The notes: generated from the letters alone by a model not told the origin. Counted from the first letter of the stretch, positions 42,939 through 54,091 are shown. The stretch is DNA of 64,000 bases from Bradyrhizobium sp. CB2312 (GCF_029714425.1 NZ_CP121668.1:5663501-5727500); one strand, 5' to 3'. Numbers and translations: made by a program.

Positions 42939-44189
42939 TCACCCGCCCGCCATCAGCTCCTTCGCGAGCGCCATGTAGGCCGGTAGCGTCACGGGATCGT
43001 TGGCGGCGTTGCCCGCCACGGGGTGCGAGGCGTAGCGCGCGATCACCATCTCGCACCTGGGATCGACATAGATGCCCTGGCCGTGGACGCCGCGCGCCAT
43101 GTAGGCGCCGTGGGCGTTGTGCGTGACCCACCATTGATTGCGATAGGACGCGCCCGGCAGCGTGGTGTAGCCGGCCGGCTTGAATTTTTCGGGGTCGCCG
43201 CCACGCGCGATGTCCTCGACCACGGACGACGGCACGATCTGGCGGCCGTTGAAGCGGCCAAAATTGCGCATGGTCTCGCCGAAACGGGCGAGATCGCGCA
43301 GCGTTGTGGACAGACCACCGCCGCCGCTCTCGGTGCCGATGCGGTCGACATGGTAGTGCGCATCCTCCTCCGCGCCGATTTGAGTCCAGATGCGTTCGGA
43401 GAGCAGATCCGACAGCGTCATGCCGCTGGCGCGCCGGATGATCCAGGCGAGCACGTCGGTGTTGACGGTTTTGTACGCAAAGGCCTTGCCGTGCTCGCCC
43501 TGCTTCTTCTGCGCGACCAGGAAATCGAAAATGGTGGTCGGGCCGTCATAATCAGGCGGGATCGGCGCCATGCCATTGGCGCGCCGCAGGCCCCAGACAT
43601 GCGAGTTCTTATCGGTGTAGACTTCGGTGTATTCGAGCCCCGTGGTCATATCCATGACCTCGTGCACGCGCGCGTCGCCAAACCCGCTCGCCTTCAGCTC
43701 CGGCACGTAGTCCGCAACCGGCGCCTGCGGATCGATCCTGCCCTCGGCGACCAGCATGCCCGCGAGCACGCCGGTGAACGACTTCGTCACCGACATCGCG
43801 ATATGTGGCTTGTGCGGCTTCAGTGCGCCGAAATAGCGCTCGTAGATCAGCCTGCCCCGATGCAGCACCGCGACGCCGTCGGTGTAGGTCTCCTCCAGCA
43901 TTTTTGCGAACGTCATGGGCCGCCCGTCCATGGCGGTCGAGGCGACCCCGCCGATGTCATGGTCTACGCGCGGCAGCAGAGATGCAGGCCCTGCCCCGCG
44001 CCAGACGTTCACCGTCGGCACGAGCTGGCGGACGTTGCTCCAGGCCCAGCGCAGCTCGGGGAAGCTGCGGAACGAGCCGTTCTGGAAGGTGATTGTGCGG
44101 TCGGGCGCCGGCGGAAAACCCTTCATCCAGCCGAGCGTTTCAGGATCGGTCTCGGTCGCGGTGGCGGGCGCTTGAGTCGCAGCGGACAT
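42939..44189 (-). CDS. Beta-lactamase-fold serine hydrolase
   Basis: 416 residues from ATG 44189 (MSAATQAP); the frame is open further up but unrelated. Serine hydrolase of the class C/EstB group with SxxK in MSVTKSFTGVLAG near residue 140, a YKTVNTDVLAWIIRR second motif, and a late HGQGIYVDP that corresponds to the HxG/KTG position. Closest in style to 6-aminohexanoate-dimer hydrolase-like proteins. No signal peptide, so cytoplasmic. Substrate unknown. Confidence 0.87.
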   Translation of the reverse strand: MSAATQAPATATETDPETLGWMKGFPPAPDRTITFQNGSFRSFPELRWAWSNVRQLVPTVNVWRGAGPASLLPRVDHDIGGVASTAMDGRPMTFAKMLEETYTDGVAVLHRGRLIYERYFGALKPHKPHIAMSVTKSFTGVLAGMLVAEGRIDPQAPVADYVPELKASGFGDARVHEVMDMTTGLEYTEVYTDKNSHVWGLRRANGMAPIPPDYDGPTTIFDFLVAQKKQGEHGKAFAYKTVNTDVLAWIIRRASGMTLSDLLSERIWTQIGAEEDAHYHVDRIGTESGGGGLSTTLRDLARFGETMRNFGRFNGRQIVPSSVVEDIARGGDPEKFKPAGYTTLPGASYRNQWWVTHNAHGAYMARGVHGQGIYVDPRCEMVIARYASHPVAGNAANDPVTLPAYMALAKELMAGG

Positions 44190-44349
44190 GAACACGGGCT
44201 CCAGAGGGAATGTCGATGTCGTAGCATAGGAGAGCACGACGAAGATCCTGCGTTTGTGCAAGGGGACCTGCACGAGGATCAGAGGCAACATGCGAGGCGT
44301 CTTGCGGGCGGATGCAGCGACTGGCAGTAAGACCTGACGGAGCGACCCG

Positions 44350-44715
44350 ATGACCGATAGCGCGACGGCGAACCTTCCTTCGAGAGATTTCGAAACAACG
44401 GCGAGGTTTTACGGAGCCCTTGGCTTCGAACAGACCTGGCGCGACGATGAGTGGATGATCCTGAAGCGGGGCGGTCTGACGCTGGAGTTCTTCCCGCACG
44501 CCGATCTCGACCCCGCGACGAGCTGGTTCAGCTGTTGTCTCCGGTTGGATGACGTCAACGCATTCTTCGAGGCCGTTCTCGCCGCCGGCGTGCCCGAAAC
44601 GACGACCGGCTGGCCCCGCGCCCACCGCCCCCGGCGAGAGGCGTGGGGAGGAAGTGTGGGTGCCGTCATCGATCCCGACGGAACGCTTGTCAGGATCATT
44701 CAGAACGGGGATTGA
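44350..44715 (+). CDS. Bleomycin resistance-like VOC protein
   Basis: 121 residues, two beta-alpha-beta-beta-beta modules. TANLPSRDFETTARFYGALGFEQTWRDDEWMILKRGGLTLEFFPH is the usual opening of Ble-type drug-sequestering proteins, and it lacks glyoxalase metal ligands at the first site. Ends AVIDPDGTLVRIIQNGD. May bind glycopeptide drugs or another ligand. Convergent with the metzincin-like gene. Confidence 0.85.
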   Translation: MTDSATANLPSRDFETTARFYGALGFEQTWRDDEWMILKRGGLTLEFFPHADLDPATSWFSCCLRLDDVNAFFEAVLAAGVPETTTGWPRAHRPRREAWGGSVGAVIDPDGTLVRIIQNGD

Positions 44716-44808
44716 GGAAGGCAGGTGACGGCGCACTGCGACCACATCGCCGCAAGTGCGGCCGTCACCCGGGACACGGACTGTCCTTATCGGGTCCGGC
44801 GAAACGGC

Positions 44809-47106
44809 CTACCCTTTCCGCCGCGCGCGCTTCTTGGCCTTCGTCGCGCGCTTGCGTCCCGGGGCCGCCGTTCGCGCCGGTCCGCGTGCCGCGCGGCCGC
44901 CGCTGCCGGCGGTGAGCTCGGGGCGCAACCTCGCGAGCTTGGCACGGTCGGGCAGCAGGTCCGCAAAGCCCGCGAGCACGCTTGGCGCGGGCGCACCGTC
45001 GCCGGCGGCGGCCATCGCTGCGGGCGCCTCGATCTGGCTGAGCGCCTGCAGCCGCCGGCACGCTTCGCCGAGATGATAGGCATCGCCGCCGAGCGCCACC
45101 CATTTGCCGACCTCGGGATGCAGCACGAGATTGGCCGAATGGTTGTCGGTCGAGCTGGTCGGATAGTCGACGAACACATCGATGCCCGACTGCACGCCCA
45201 CCATCACGCCCTGCGCCGACCACGACACGGCGACGTCGACACGGTAGCGGCCCGGCTTCTCGAAGGCGAAGCCCGCGGTGCTCCAGAACACCTTCGCCGA
45301 AGCCGTGACGCTCTTGCCGGGCTCGAGCTCAGCGAGCTTGGCATGCTCGCACAGGATCACGAAGGGCCGCACGGGGCGCTCGTGCCCCTCGCCGTCCGTG
45401 ACGGTGATCGACGTGAACAGGGCCTCGGTGCTGACGTCGTTCGGCGCGCGCAGCGACACGGCGCTGTCGTTCGTCATCGTCCAGGTCAGATCCAGCGGCT
45501 GGCCGAGCGCGACGCGATCGGTTGTGGCCGTCACCGTCAACGCCAGCTCGGAAGGTTCGAAGTCGTGACGGTCGGCCGCTTGTGGCGCGCCGGTCGGGAA
45601 CCAGCTTGCGAACGGCCATCCGCCCGGACGGATGACGGGATCGGGCATGTGGTTGAGGTGGTGACGCACATTGGTGTTGTGCGCGAGCTTGATCTGATCC
45701 GGGAACACGCCGGGCTCGCCGGTCGCGGGACCGCCGAGCACGTCCGCGACGCTCGGCGTCGTGGTCATGATCGAGTTGTCGGCCGCCGTCTCCTGCTCCT
45801 GGTGGATCTGGTTCAGCGTATGCGTCAGCTCGTGAGTCGCGCTGCGCAGGAACGCACGCGGCACGTCGCGCTGCTTCTTGTTGGCGGCGAGACCGAAGTT
45901 CGAGGAGTCGGCGACGGGATAGCCGTCGTCGGAGAAGCTGGCGCAGCCTTCGCGGGGAACGCCGATCGTATCGTACATGATGCCGCGCGAGCAGCCGAGT
46001 TTTGCAGGCACCACAATCATGTGCACGCGCCATTCGGTGTCGAGGTTGGTGGCGGGATTGCGCACGGTCGTCATCAGCGCGTGCAGATCCGCCGAGCTCC
46101 AGCAATTGGTCGGCACCACGCCTGCTGGCACCGGGACGTTTTGCTGGTCTTGCACGACTGTCAGCTGCCAGCCGGTCTTGGCAAAGACGGTGTCGAAGAA
46201 CTCCGTGCCGCCGGCGCCATCCGGCACCGGTGCGGGCCTGACAGCACCGACCAGCGTGTCGATCTCCAACGTGCAGCGCCGAAAGAACTTCGACACCCAG
46301 GCCAGCGTAACGCTGCCCTTGTCCACGCCGCCCTCGAACAGCCGCCCCTCGTAGAACGGCCCGCCGGTCAAGGAGAACGGGAACGGCGCCGGCACCTTTG
46401 CAAGCTTCATCGTCACGGTGCGCGACGGCGTCGACGGGAACGTGCCCTTGAACTGGCCGGCCGGCGGCTGCGTGTAGTTGAACTGCTCGGCGACGATCGT
46501 CAGCTCGCATTTCTTCGGCACCGGGACCGCGATCGGCGCGGACACGCTGGTTACCCTGAGATAGGAGTGATAGCGCGCGCGGGCAAAGATGGGGATTCTT
46601 GGCCTGCGGATCGGAAGCGGGATCAAGGGCTCATCGACCGCGCTGAGCGAGGCGGCGATGCTCGTCAGGCCTGCGTCCGCTGCTGCTTCGTCTTCGTCCC
46701 TGTTGCCCACAGGCGGCACTGGCGGGATCGGGACCGGGATCGGCGGCAGCGGCGGAATCGGCGGTTTGATGATCGGCAGGCGCGAGTAGAGATCGCCGCT
46801 GACGATCAGGTGGTCCGCGCCGCCGTCGGGCGCCGAGCGATCGACGCGCAGCGTGCCCTCGAAGGACACGAATGCGGCCGTCGGCCTGATGTTGATCTGG
46901 TAGCAGCCCTCGCGGAAGTCGAGCCGGCACAGCCTGAACGGCGGAATTGGATGCAGATCGGTCGAGGCCGCGTGGTCGCCGGCATCGTCATCGTCAAAGC
47001 TGATCTGGCGCGACAGCGGCACCTGCGGCTTCAGCGCCGGCTCGACTGAGGCCGCGGTCATCTTGGAAAGGCTTCCGCCCGCTTCATGCTCTGAGCAATT
47101 GCACAT
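44809..47106 (-). CDS. Unrecognised 765-aa protein with metzincin-like zinc site
   Basis: Start ATG 47106, with GAGGAG seven bases before it. Residues about 424-434 read HELTHTLNQIH, i.e. HExxHxxNxxH, and about 10 residues on is NSIMTT, placed like a Met-turn; together these are the marks of a metzincin-type zinc peptidase, with Asn at the usual Gly. Before it: a Pro-rich stretch (PPIPPLPPIPVPIPPVPP, near 118-135) and beta-rich segments. After it: an Ig-like beta segment (LALTVTATTDRVALGQPLDLTW) and a very basic tail (KRATKAKKRARRKG). No signal peptide. I do not know the family as a whole; peptidase activity is inference. A small gene precedes it on the same strand. Confidence 0.75.
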   Translation of the reverse strand: MCNCSEHEAGGSLSKMTAASVEPALKPQVPLSRQISFDDDDAGDHAASTDLHPIPPFRLCRLDFREGCYQINIRPTAAFVSFEGTLRVDRSAPDGGADHLIVSGDLYSRLPIIKPPIPPLPPIPVPIPPVPPVGNRDEDEAAADAGLTSIAASLSAVDEPLIPLPIRRPRIPIFARARYHSYLRVTSVSAPIAVPVPKKCELTIVAEQFNYTQPPAGQFKGTFPSTPSRTVTMKLAKVPAPFPFSLTGGPFYEGRLFEGGVDKGSVTLAWVSKFFRRCTLEIDTLVGAVRPAPVPDGAGGTEFFDTVFAKTGWQLTVVQDQQNVPVPAGVVPTNCWSSADLHALMTTVRNPATNLDTEWRVHMIVVPAKLGCSRGIMYDTIGVPREGCASFSDDGYPVADSSNFGLAANKKQRDVPRAFLRSATHELTHTLNQIHQEQETAADNSIMTTTPSVADVLGGPATGEPGVFPDQIKLAHNTNVRHHLNHMPDPVIRPGGWPFASWFPTGAPQAADRHDFEPSELALTVTATTDRVALGQPLDLTWTMTNDSAVSLRAPNDVSTEALFTSITVTDGEGHERPVRPFVILCEHAKLAELEPGKSVTASAKVFWSTAGFAFEKPGRYRVDVAVSWSAQGVMVGVQSGIDVFVDYPTSSTDNHSANLVLHPEVGKWVALGGDAYHLGEACRRLQALSQIEAPAAMAAAGDGAPAPSVLAGFADLLPDRAKLARLRPELTAGSGGRAARGPARTAAPGRKRATKAKKRARRKG

Positions 47107-47230
47107 GTCGTAATCTCCTCGTTGAAAACGTGGAGGCGATCGACATGAGCAGCGGGCTCGTTGGCGGTTGAACCGAGTTTCTTGTTGGCCAGGGCGTAAA
47201 ATTCGGGCGCGAAAAATCCGGCGTGCAATC

Positions 47231-47527
47231 CTAGGCGCGCCGGTACGTCACAAGACAGCCCTCTGAATCCGTGAACTCAAATCGGTCGGCCTCGAGTGAA
47301 ATGTGATAGGTCACAAGCTCATCGTTCGCCGTCCCGACGACGAGTGTCTTGGAGTCTTCGAGACGGTAGATACCCGCGTCCCACCACACCATGCCCTGCC
47401 CCTCGCCGCGCGTGCCGCGGTAGGTGCCGGCCAGGAATGTGAGGGTGGCGGGATATTTGTCTGCGCACGCAGCCGCCGTGGTCTTGGTCCACGTCCCAAC
47501 CATGCTCTGTCCGTGTGTGTCAGCCAT
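47231..47527 (-). CDS. Small hypothetical protein, lipocalin-like pattern
   Basis: 98 residues, GGAGACACT before ATG 47527. Mostly short beta strands: MVGTWTKTTAAACADKYPAT, GTYRGTRGEGQGMVWWDAG, ADRFEFTDSEGCLVTYRRA. The GTW start and strand pattern recall small lipocalin-like domains but I do not recognise a named family. It ends 125 bases before the metzincin-like gene on the same strand, so the two may be co-expressed, perhaps as inhibitor or partner (speculative). Confidence 0.65.
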   Translation of the reverse strand: MADTHGQSMVGTWTKTTAAACADKYPATLTFLAGTYRGTRGEGQGMVWWDAGIYRLEDSKTLVVGTANDELVTYHISLEADRFEFTDSEGCLVTYRRA

Positions 47528-48074
47528 AGTGTCTCCATAGCTCCCATCGGCCTTCCGGCCAGTTGAGAGACTATTTCAACATGTCGTTCTGGCGTGTGCA
47601 GCTCATTTCAAGCCGGTGTGATGGCAATTTGCCATGCACAATTACAGCAAGTATTTTGTTGCATAATTGATGTGAGCGTGTGTGTGAGTGATTTCACAGC
47701 AAGGGGTGCGACAATTGAGCACCGGTGCGCGAGGGCGAGATGAAAGCGCGGCCGAGCTCAGTCCGCATCTTGCGAGAGCGGGCTCAAGTCAGAGCTGGCG
47801 ATTGTGAAGAGCACATGGGATGGCGCCATACGCAGAGGCGTGGTCGCGTTGCAGGTTTGCCTTCGGCTAACTAACCCACCGTGCGTATCCCGCTCGGTCA
47901 GATTTCAGTTCCAGTCGGACTGTTTGAGGGCGGACGCCCGCGCGCCGCTGTCACGTGCTGCGCATGCGCGAGCGGCGCAAGAGTCGAAAAGGCAATCCGC
48001 TTCATTATTGCCAACTACGTTGTTATCTTTTGTCGAAAGAAACTTGACTGACCAGTCGACCGAGGTCCCCTCCA
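47528..48074. other. Intergenic, 547 bp
   Basis: Divergent spacer. AT-rich in 47630-47700. No gene, repeat or RNA recognised; open frames here are weak. Confidence 0.45.
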
Positions 48075-48467
48075 ATGAAAAGCTTGAACAATCTAGAGTG
48101 CGTAACCCTCTTCGTTGATGACCTCGCGCGCGCGAGGGCATTCTACGAGGCTGTGTTCGACGCCAAGCCGATCTATTCCGATGCCGTATGCAGCGTGATC
48201 GGGCTCGGTGGCGTCATGGTCAATTTGCTGGAGGAGACACAGGCGCCGCAGCTCGTGGAGCCGGTGGTGCCGGCTGCTTCAAGCGCCGGACCTCGCATGC
48301 TCATGACCATTCGCGTCGTCGATGTCGATGAAGCCTGCGCAAGGCTCCGGCAAAGCGGCGTAGAGCTGGTAAACGGGCCCATCGATCGTCCCTGGGGTCG
48401 TCGCACCGCCGCCTTTTCCGACCCATCCGGCCATATGTGGGAGATCGCACAGGAGATCCCCTCCTAG
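48075..48467 (+). CDS. VOC family protein (glyoxalase-like)
   Basis: 130 residues. Opens NLECVTLFVDDLARARAFYEAVFDA, the usual VOC start, and closes GRRTAAFSDPSGHMWEIAQEI with Asp and Glu at the second-module metal site. Conserved in style with phenazine/extradiol-type VOC proteins. The ATG at 48075 follows TCCCCTCCA, giving a weak ribosome-binding site. Function not determinable. Confidence 0.85.
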   Translation: MKSLNNLECVTLFVDDLARARAFYEAVFDAKPIYSDAVCSVIGLGGVMVNLLEETQAPQLVEPVVPAASSAGPRMLMTIRVVDVDEACARLRQSGVELVNGPIDRPWGRRTAAFSDPSGHMWEIAQEIPS

Positions 48468-49444
48468 AATCCGCCACCCAAAGCGGTTCTCGCCGGCGAC
48501 TAGCGGAGCGATGGCATCAATGGGGGCAATCGACGAATAGCGCCGAGCCCCCTACTCCCACTCTATTATTTCGGACAGCGTATCGTCGTTGATTTGCAAA
48601 GAAAATTCTTCAAGTCTGACGGACAAATGCCGACGGTATACCCGCCGCAATTTTGTGGTCTTGAATTCACAGAAAACTTTGAGCCGTTCGCGCTTTCGGC
48701 GATTTCGCCACCTATCGGAGTCAATCGACGGATCAGCGCTGCCGGCGTGGTCAAGACTGCCGTTACGACTTTGGTTGGGCGCATGTTCAAATACCGTCAG
48801 AGATCAAGGGCGCGGCTCCGGTCGTTCGATGGTCCGCACCTGCCGTCACTGCCATAGCGCGATCGAGAATGCGACCAATTGATGTGGGCTATCTTCAAGT
48901 TTTCGGCTAGGGACCGCGTACCCTGAATTGCAACGTACCTATAGATATTCGCTGAGTGCCAGAATTCTCGACAAGCTGAAATATCTTAGCTCTCGATAGG
49001 AGGGCCCCTTTTCGGCGGAAGGGGTGTCTTGTCAACCTCCTTGATTCAACTAGACTTTTCTTGCGCCTCGGAAGAATAGCTACGGTGTTTGCAACGGTCG
49101 TCCCAGCAACATCTCAACCGTAGTTTTCCGCCTGTGACCGAGGCTTGCGCCCTGCTGCCTTCCTTCAAAAACGGCCGCGGGGCGGATCTATTGTTGATCG
49201 GTCTGCCGATCAAGCCGAGGCGCGCGCGTCTTTGCTTCAAGGAACTATTTTCGCGCGGCTCGGATTAGAGAAGCAGCAGTATTCATGGTGGTGCTGGCGG
49301 TTGCGCGGCGCGGCCGGCCAGCTTGGAAAGGCCCCGTCCCCAACGAGGGGCTTTTTCTTTGGAACGGCGTCGCGATTCGGGACATTCGGTCTCGGAGCGG
49401 AGCACGCATCTGCTTACAGAGCGGTCTCACTTGAAGGAGGTCTC
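48468..49444. other. Sparse region, 977 bp
   Basis: Open frames at 48594-48857 (+) and 48566-48790 (-) overlap each other and show no domain. A CCCCTT / AAGGGG hairpin lies at 49005-49025 and an intrinsic terminator at 49331. GC is lower than in the flanks. I see no gene I can support. Confidence 0.4.
49331..49356 (+). terminator. Rho-independent terminator
   Basis: Stem GCCCC / GGGGC (alternatively CCCC-AACGA-GGGG) followed by CTTTTTCTTT on the plus strand. It implies a transcript from upstream, yet no gene is recognised there, so a small RNA between about 49200 and 49350 is possible. Confidence 0.65.
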
Positions 49445-49543
49445 ATGAGTGATCGCACAGGCAATGAGCCGTCACCTCTCGTTCTGTTTGGAGTGGCCGT
49501 TATCCCGGTGATCGCGATGCTGGCGTGGTTCGCATTTCAATAG
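49445..49543 (+). CDS. 32-aa single-pass membrane protein
   Basis: ATG 49445 has an excellent AAGGAGGT six bases upstream. Product MSDRTGNEPSPLVLFGVAVI ending AMLAWFAFQ: twelve hydrophilic residues, then one hydrophobic helix to the C-terminus. The frame is open further upstream to 49145, but that part has no features and no ribosome-binding site. Function unknown; its strong ribosome-binding site makes real translation likely. Confidence 0.6.
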   Translation: MSDRTGNEPSPLVLFGVAVIPVIAMLAWFAFQ

Positions 49544-49946
49544 CCGCTTTCCAGCGAGGACCTTCTTCGCTGATCTTGCGATTGCATCAGCCGCCAGGGG
49601 GTGATCAAGGGAAGCTTCGGTCGAGTGGTCTCGACCGCGATCAGGAGGTCGGCCAGTTCAGCGAGGCGAAGCTCGCTACCACCACAATGAAAACGCGCTG
49701 ATCAGAACCACGACGTAAGTACCCATACACGAAAAACGATTTCGGCGTCGGCATGTTCCGGCCGGCGGGCGCGAGCCCCCAGCACTTTCATTCCTTCGGC
49801 AATCAGGAGTCGGGCGCATTCGCCCAAGAGATTAAGAGTGTGCAAAAGTGAGCTCTGAGTTGGGCCATTGTAGAAGTGAGCCGGGCGGCGAAACAACCAT
49901 GCGCCGCTGGAGTCGTCTTCATCAAAGGAGTACCGGAGCGGCTCAG
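49544..49946. other. Intergenic, 403 bp
   Basis: Contains a minus-strand open frame (49702-49992) without recognisable domain. Nothing I can support. Confidence 0.35.
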
Positions 49947-50213
49947 ATGGACGAACGGGCGAAGCTGGAGCACCAGATCGAGTTGGCCACAAAGGCGGCA
50001 GGCTACATTCGAGACGAGAGCACCGCCAGCCGCTTGAGACGGTTTGCTGACGAACTCAGGCAGAGGCTATTTCCGTCGACGCGAGATCGAGAGATCAAGA
50101 TGCGAGCGCAGGAGCTCTGGGAGCACGCCGGCCGCCCTGTGGGTCGCGACTTGGACTTCTGGCTTGAGGCGGAGCGGGAAATCAGGGGCCGATCCGACGA
50201 ACCATCAGCTTAG
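49947..50213 (+). CDS. DUF2934 domain protein
   Basis: 88 residues from ATG 49947 (GGAG eight bases before). Residues about 1-40 are a charged helix (DERAKLEHQIELATKAAGYI), and about 48-82 the DUF2934 motif REIKMRAQELWEHAGRPVGR with DLDFWLEAEREI. DUF2934 proteins are small, of unknown function, and abundant in rhizobia; two more occur in this window (61382, 61950). Confidence 0.8.
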   Translation: MDERAKLEHQIELATKAAGYIRDESTASRLRRFADELRQRLFPSTRDREIKMRAQELWEHAGRPVGRDLDFWLEAEREIRGRSDEPSA

Positions 50214-50974
50214 AGGACCCGCGCACATGGTCGGACCGGCATTACAGATCATCAGATGTCGCAGAAGGGCCAGAAGCGGGTTACGAGATTGCGCGCTTGA
50301 GCCTTATCGCACCACCGCTGGCGCAAAATGCGGAACTTGAGTATTTCCGAAATAGTTCCGACCGGTGGGTCGAAATAAAGGACTGTTAATCCACTATTTG
50401 GTGTGCACAATCCTAGCGTCACCATGCAGGGGACCAACGGCAGTGGTGATGAGAACGCCAGCACTTTGCGCTCCGCCCATTCCAAAGACGGAGCATGTAA
50501 TGGCTCAGCAGCGGCGCCTCTTCAAGCAAACTCTTAGCCTTTAGGATCGGCTTGCGGCTTGGTCGAACGAGGTATTAGGGCAAGCTGCCCTGAGAAAGAA
50601 GCACTGGTCAAAAGAGCACGGCAAGCGGATGTGGCCTGCCGTCTGGACGATTGGGCGAACTCCTCCGAGAGTGATTGATGTATGTTGTAGAACATCAGTG
50701 TGCAGTTTGGCACGTTGAAACTTGCCTTTCATAGGGGTGAGTTTTGGACGAGCCAAAGGAAGGTCAACAGGCTGTGCGGCCTGCGCAGCGAGACCCGCTT
50801 GCCCCAAATGCAAGAAGCGTCGCTGTACAGTCTCGATTCTCGACGTCAAGTGATCGATTAGTGCCTATCTATCGGCGCTTTGAATGCCGTGTCGAGGTCT
50901 GGGAGGGATGCGGCAGCGACGGCGCCGACCTCTAGACCGGCGCGGGAACTCAGTTGGACGTTGGAGGACATCGG
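50214..50974. other. Sparse region, 761 bp, with a possible zinc-ribbon relic
   Basis: At 50740-50935 one frame reads ACPKCKKRRCTVSILDVK then stops, while another continues VPIYRRFECRVEVWEGCGSD. Joined by a frameshift these would make a CxxC...C..C small zinc-ribbon protein like others in this organism group. The remainder shows nothing. Confidence 0.35.
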
Positions 50975-51184
50975 ATGAAGCTATGCGACCGCGTGATGTC
51001 GACTTTGGATGTGGTGCTTGAGGAAGCATGCCGAGAGCTTCCGCATGGCGGCGACCATGAGAGCCGAAAAGTTATAGCGGAGCAGCTTCTTCAAGCCGCC
51101 GAGACTGGTCACACCACCCCCACTGAGCTTCGGGCTGTCGCGCTCCGCGCCTTTGCAAGGGCGACCAAGATCGCCCGTCAATGA
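50975..51184 (+). CDS. Small conserved hypothetical protein upstream of a receiver
   Basis: 69 residues from ATG 50975, GGAGG seven bases upstream (TTG 50954 is an in-frame alternative). Helical: MSTLDVVLEEACRELPHGGD, then HESRKVIAEQLLQAAETGHTTPTELRAVALRA. This type of protein commonly precedes single-domain response regulators in Bradyrhizobium (from memory). The receiver gene starts 18 bases after its stop, so they form an operon. Function unknown. Confidence 0.7.
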   Translation: MKLCDRVMSTLDVVLEEACRELPHGGDHESRKVIAEQLLQAAETGHTTPTELRAVALRAFARATKIARQ

Positions 51185-51202
51185 GAACCATCGGAGGGGG
51201 AC

Positions 51203-51553
51203 ATGGCGTCGGTGCTGTTGGTCGAGGATGAAGCCCTCATCAGGATGATGGTAGCTGACATGGTGACTGAGCTTGGCCACACCGTCGCGGCAGAAGCGAA
51301 CGACTTGCCGTCTGCATTACAGCACGCCCGCGACTCCGATTTTGATATGGCCCTGCTGGACGTTTCCCTTGGTCGCGACAGCGTCGAGCCTGTGGCGGTG
51401 GTTCTTGCAAACCGAAACATCCCGTTCGCATTCGCAAGCGGCTTTGGCGCCGACGGTGTCCCAGAAGCCTTTCGAGAACGTCCACTTCTCAGAAAGCCCT
51501 TCCCCATCGAGAACCTCGAACTTTGCATCGCGGAACTTCTAAACGCGTCCTAG
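51203..51553 (+). CDS. Single-domain response regulator (receiver only)
   Basis: 116 residues, CheY-like fold with no output domain. Acidic pocket VLLVEDEALIR, phospho-acceptor Asp in DMALLDVSLG near residue 53, switch Ser in AFASGFG, and conserved Lys in LLRKPF near 101. A TGA-separated operon with the small helical protein upstream, which could be a partner. No kinase gene nearby. Confidence 0.9.
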   Translation: MASVLLVEDEALIRMMVADMVTELGHTVAAEANDLPSALQHARDSDFDMALLDVSLGRDSVEPVAVVLANRNIPFAFASGFGADGVPEAFRERPLLRKPFPIENLELCIAELLNAS

Positions 51554-51732
51554 CACCTGTTCCAAAGGACGGAAACCTTCTTTGACATAGTTCGTTTTGC
51601 CCGCACTCGGCCCTTCGGGGCCGATAAGCGGGAGGATGGGATGCGGCGTCGCATCAAGCTGTCAACGCCGACATAAATCTGACCCACCTTCGCGGAAGTC
51701 GCCGAAGTAATTCTGACCCACCCCGGCGCTAT

Positions 51733-51785
51733 ATTGTGCTGGCCAGCTGCGGAGGGCGGAGCCCGTAGCGGCTGGCCAGCACAAT
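51733..51785. repeat. 15-bp-stem hairpin downstream of istB
   Basis: Perfect arms ATTGTGCTGGCCAGC (51733-51747) and GCTGGCCAGCACAAT (51771-51785), overlapping the region just after the istB stop on the minus strand. It may end the istAB transcript or block read-in. Confidence 0.7.
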
Positions 51786-51788
51786 GTC

Positions 51789-53539
<1,751 letters not shown>

Positions 53540-53828
53540 AACTCGTATCCACTGCTTGCTCCTGGCTCAACATCGACGGCTCGCGCAAAACCGTCATTAT
53601 TTCCCAGGTGGGTCAGTTTTACTTCGGCGCAGTGGATCACTTTTGCATCGGCGCTAACATCAAGCAAAGCCAAACGTTGGAGGAGAGGCTTCTGTCGGCT
53701 GCGCAAAAGCTGAGGGAGGAAGCTCAGCCTCAGTCGGAAAGCTGGAAACGGGAGACGTTGTTACGGAAGGCGCGACAGATCGAAATGACCAGCAAGCTGA
53801 CCGCCTCGCTTCGCCCAAGCTAGCACGC

Positions 53829-54065
53829 ACGCCCCGCTACTTCTTCCACGTTACTTACCATCGCACCATTATCGATGAGGTCGGTGAAGAGTCGCCTGAC
53901 GTGCGGGCTGCTTGGAAGGAGGCCACGGTGATGGCCGGTCAGACCTTGCAGAGCATCGATGGCAATCTCGTTCCCGGTCGTGAATGGCGTTTGGAGGTGG
54001 CGGACGAATTTCAGAATACGCTCCTTGTCCTGCGCATCCACGCGGAGGTGCCGAAACAGCGGTGA
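53829..54065 (+). CDS. DUF6894 family protein with ACG in place of ATG
   Basis: Frame open through 54065: TPRYFFHVTYHRTIIDEVG..., DVRAAWKEATVMAGQTLQ, GREWRLEVADEFQNTLLVLRI. It matches the DUF6894 pattern (PRYYFHV...D..G.EL.D...A...A) along its length. Where family members begin ATG-CCC-CGC-TAC, this reads ACG-CCC-CGC-TAC at 53829, and no ATG, GTG or TTG lies close upstream in frame. It is therefore a start-codon loss, or translation from ACG. It lies 5 bases after the split small gene. Confidence 0.6.
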   Translation, partial: TPRYFFHVTYHRTIIDEVGEESPDVRAAWKEATVMAGQTLQSIDGNLVPGREWRLEVADEFQNTLLVLRIHAEVPKQR

Positions 54066-54091
54066 GGGCTTGCCGGGGGAAGCAATCTGCT

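Noticed and set aside
43023..44330. 435-codon frame antisense to the beta-lactamase-fold gene
   Set aside because: Shadow of a well-supported serine hydrolase.
44725..47049. 774-codon plus-strand open frame over the metzincin-like gene
   Set aside because: Arg/His-rich shadow translation with no domain; the minus strand has the zinc motif, Met-turn and a ribosome-binding site.
48566..48857. Overlapping open frames on both strands
   Set aside because: No domain, no ribosome-binding site, mutually exclusive.
49145..49444. 100-codon N-terminal extension of the 32-aa membrane protein
   Set aside because: It runs through an intrinsic terminator and lacks a ribosome-binding site; the short start has an ideal one.
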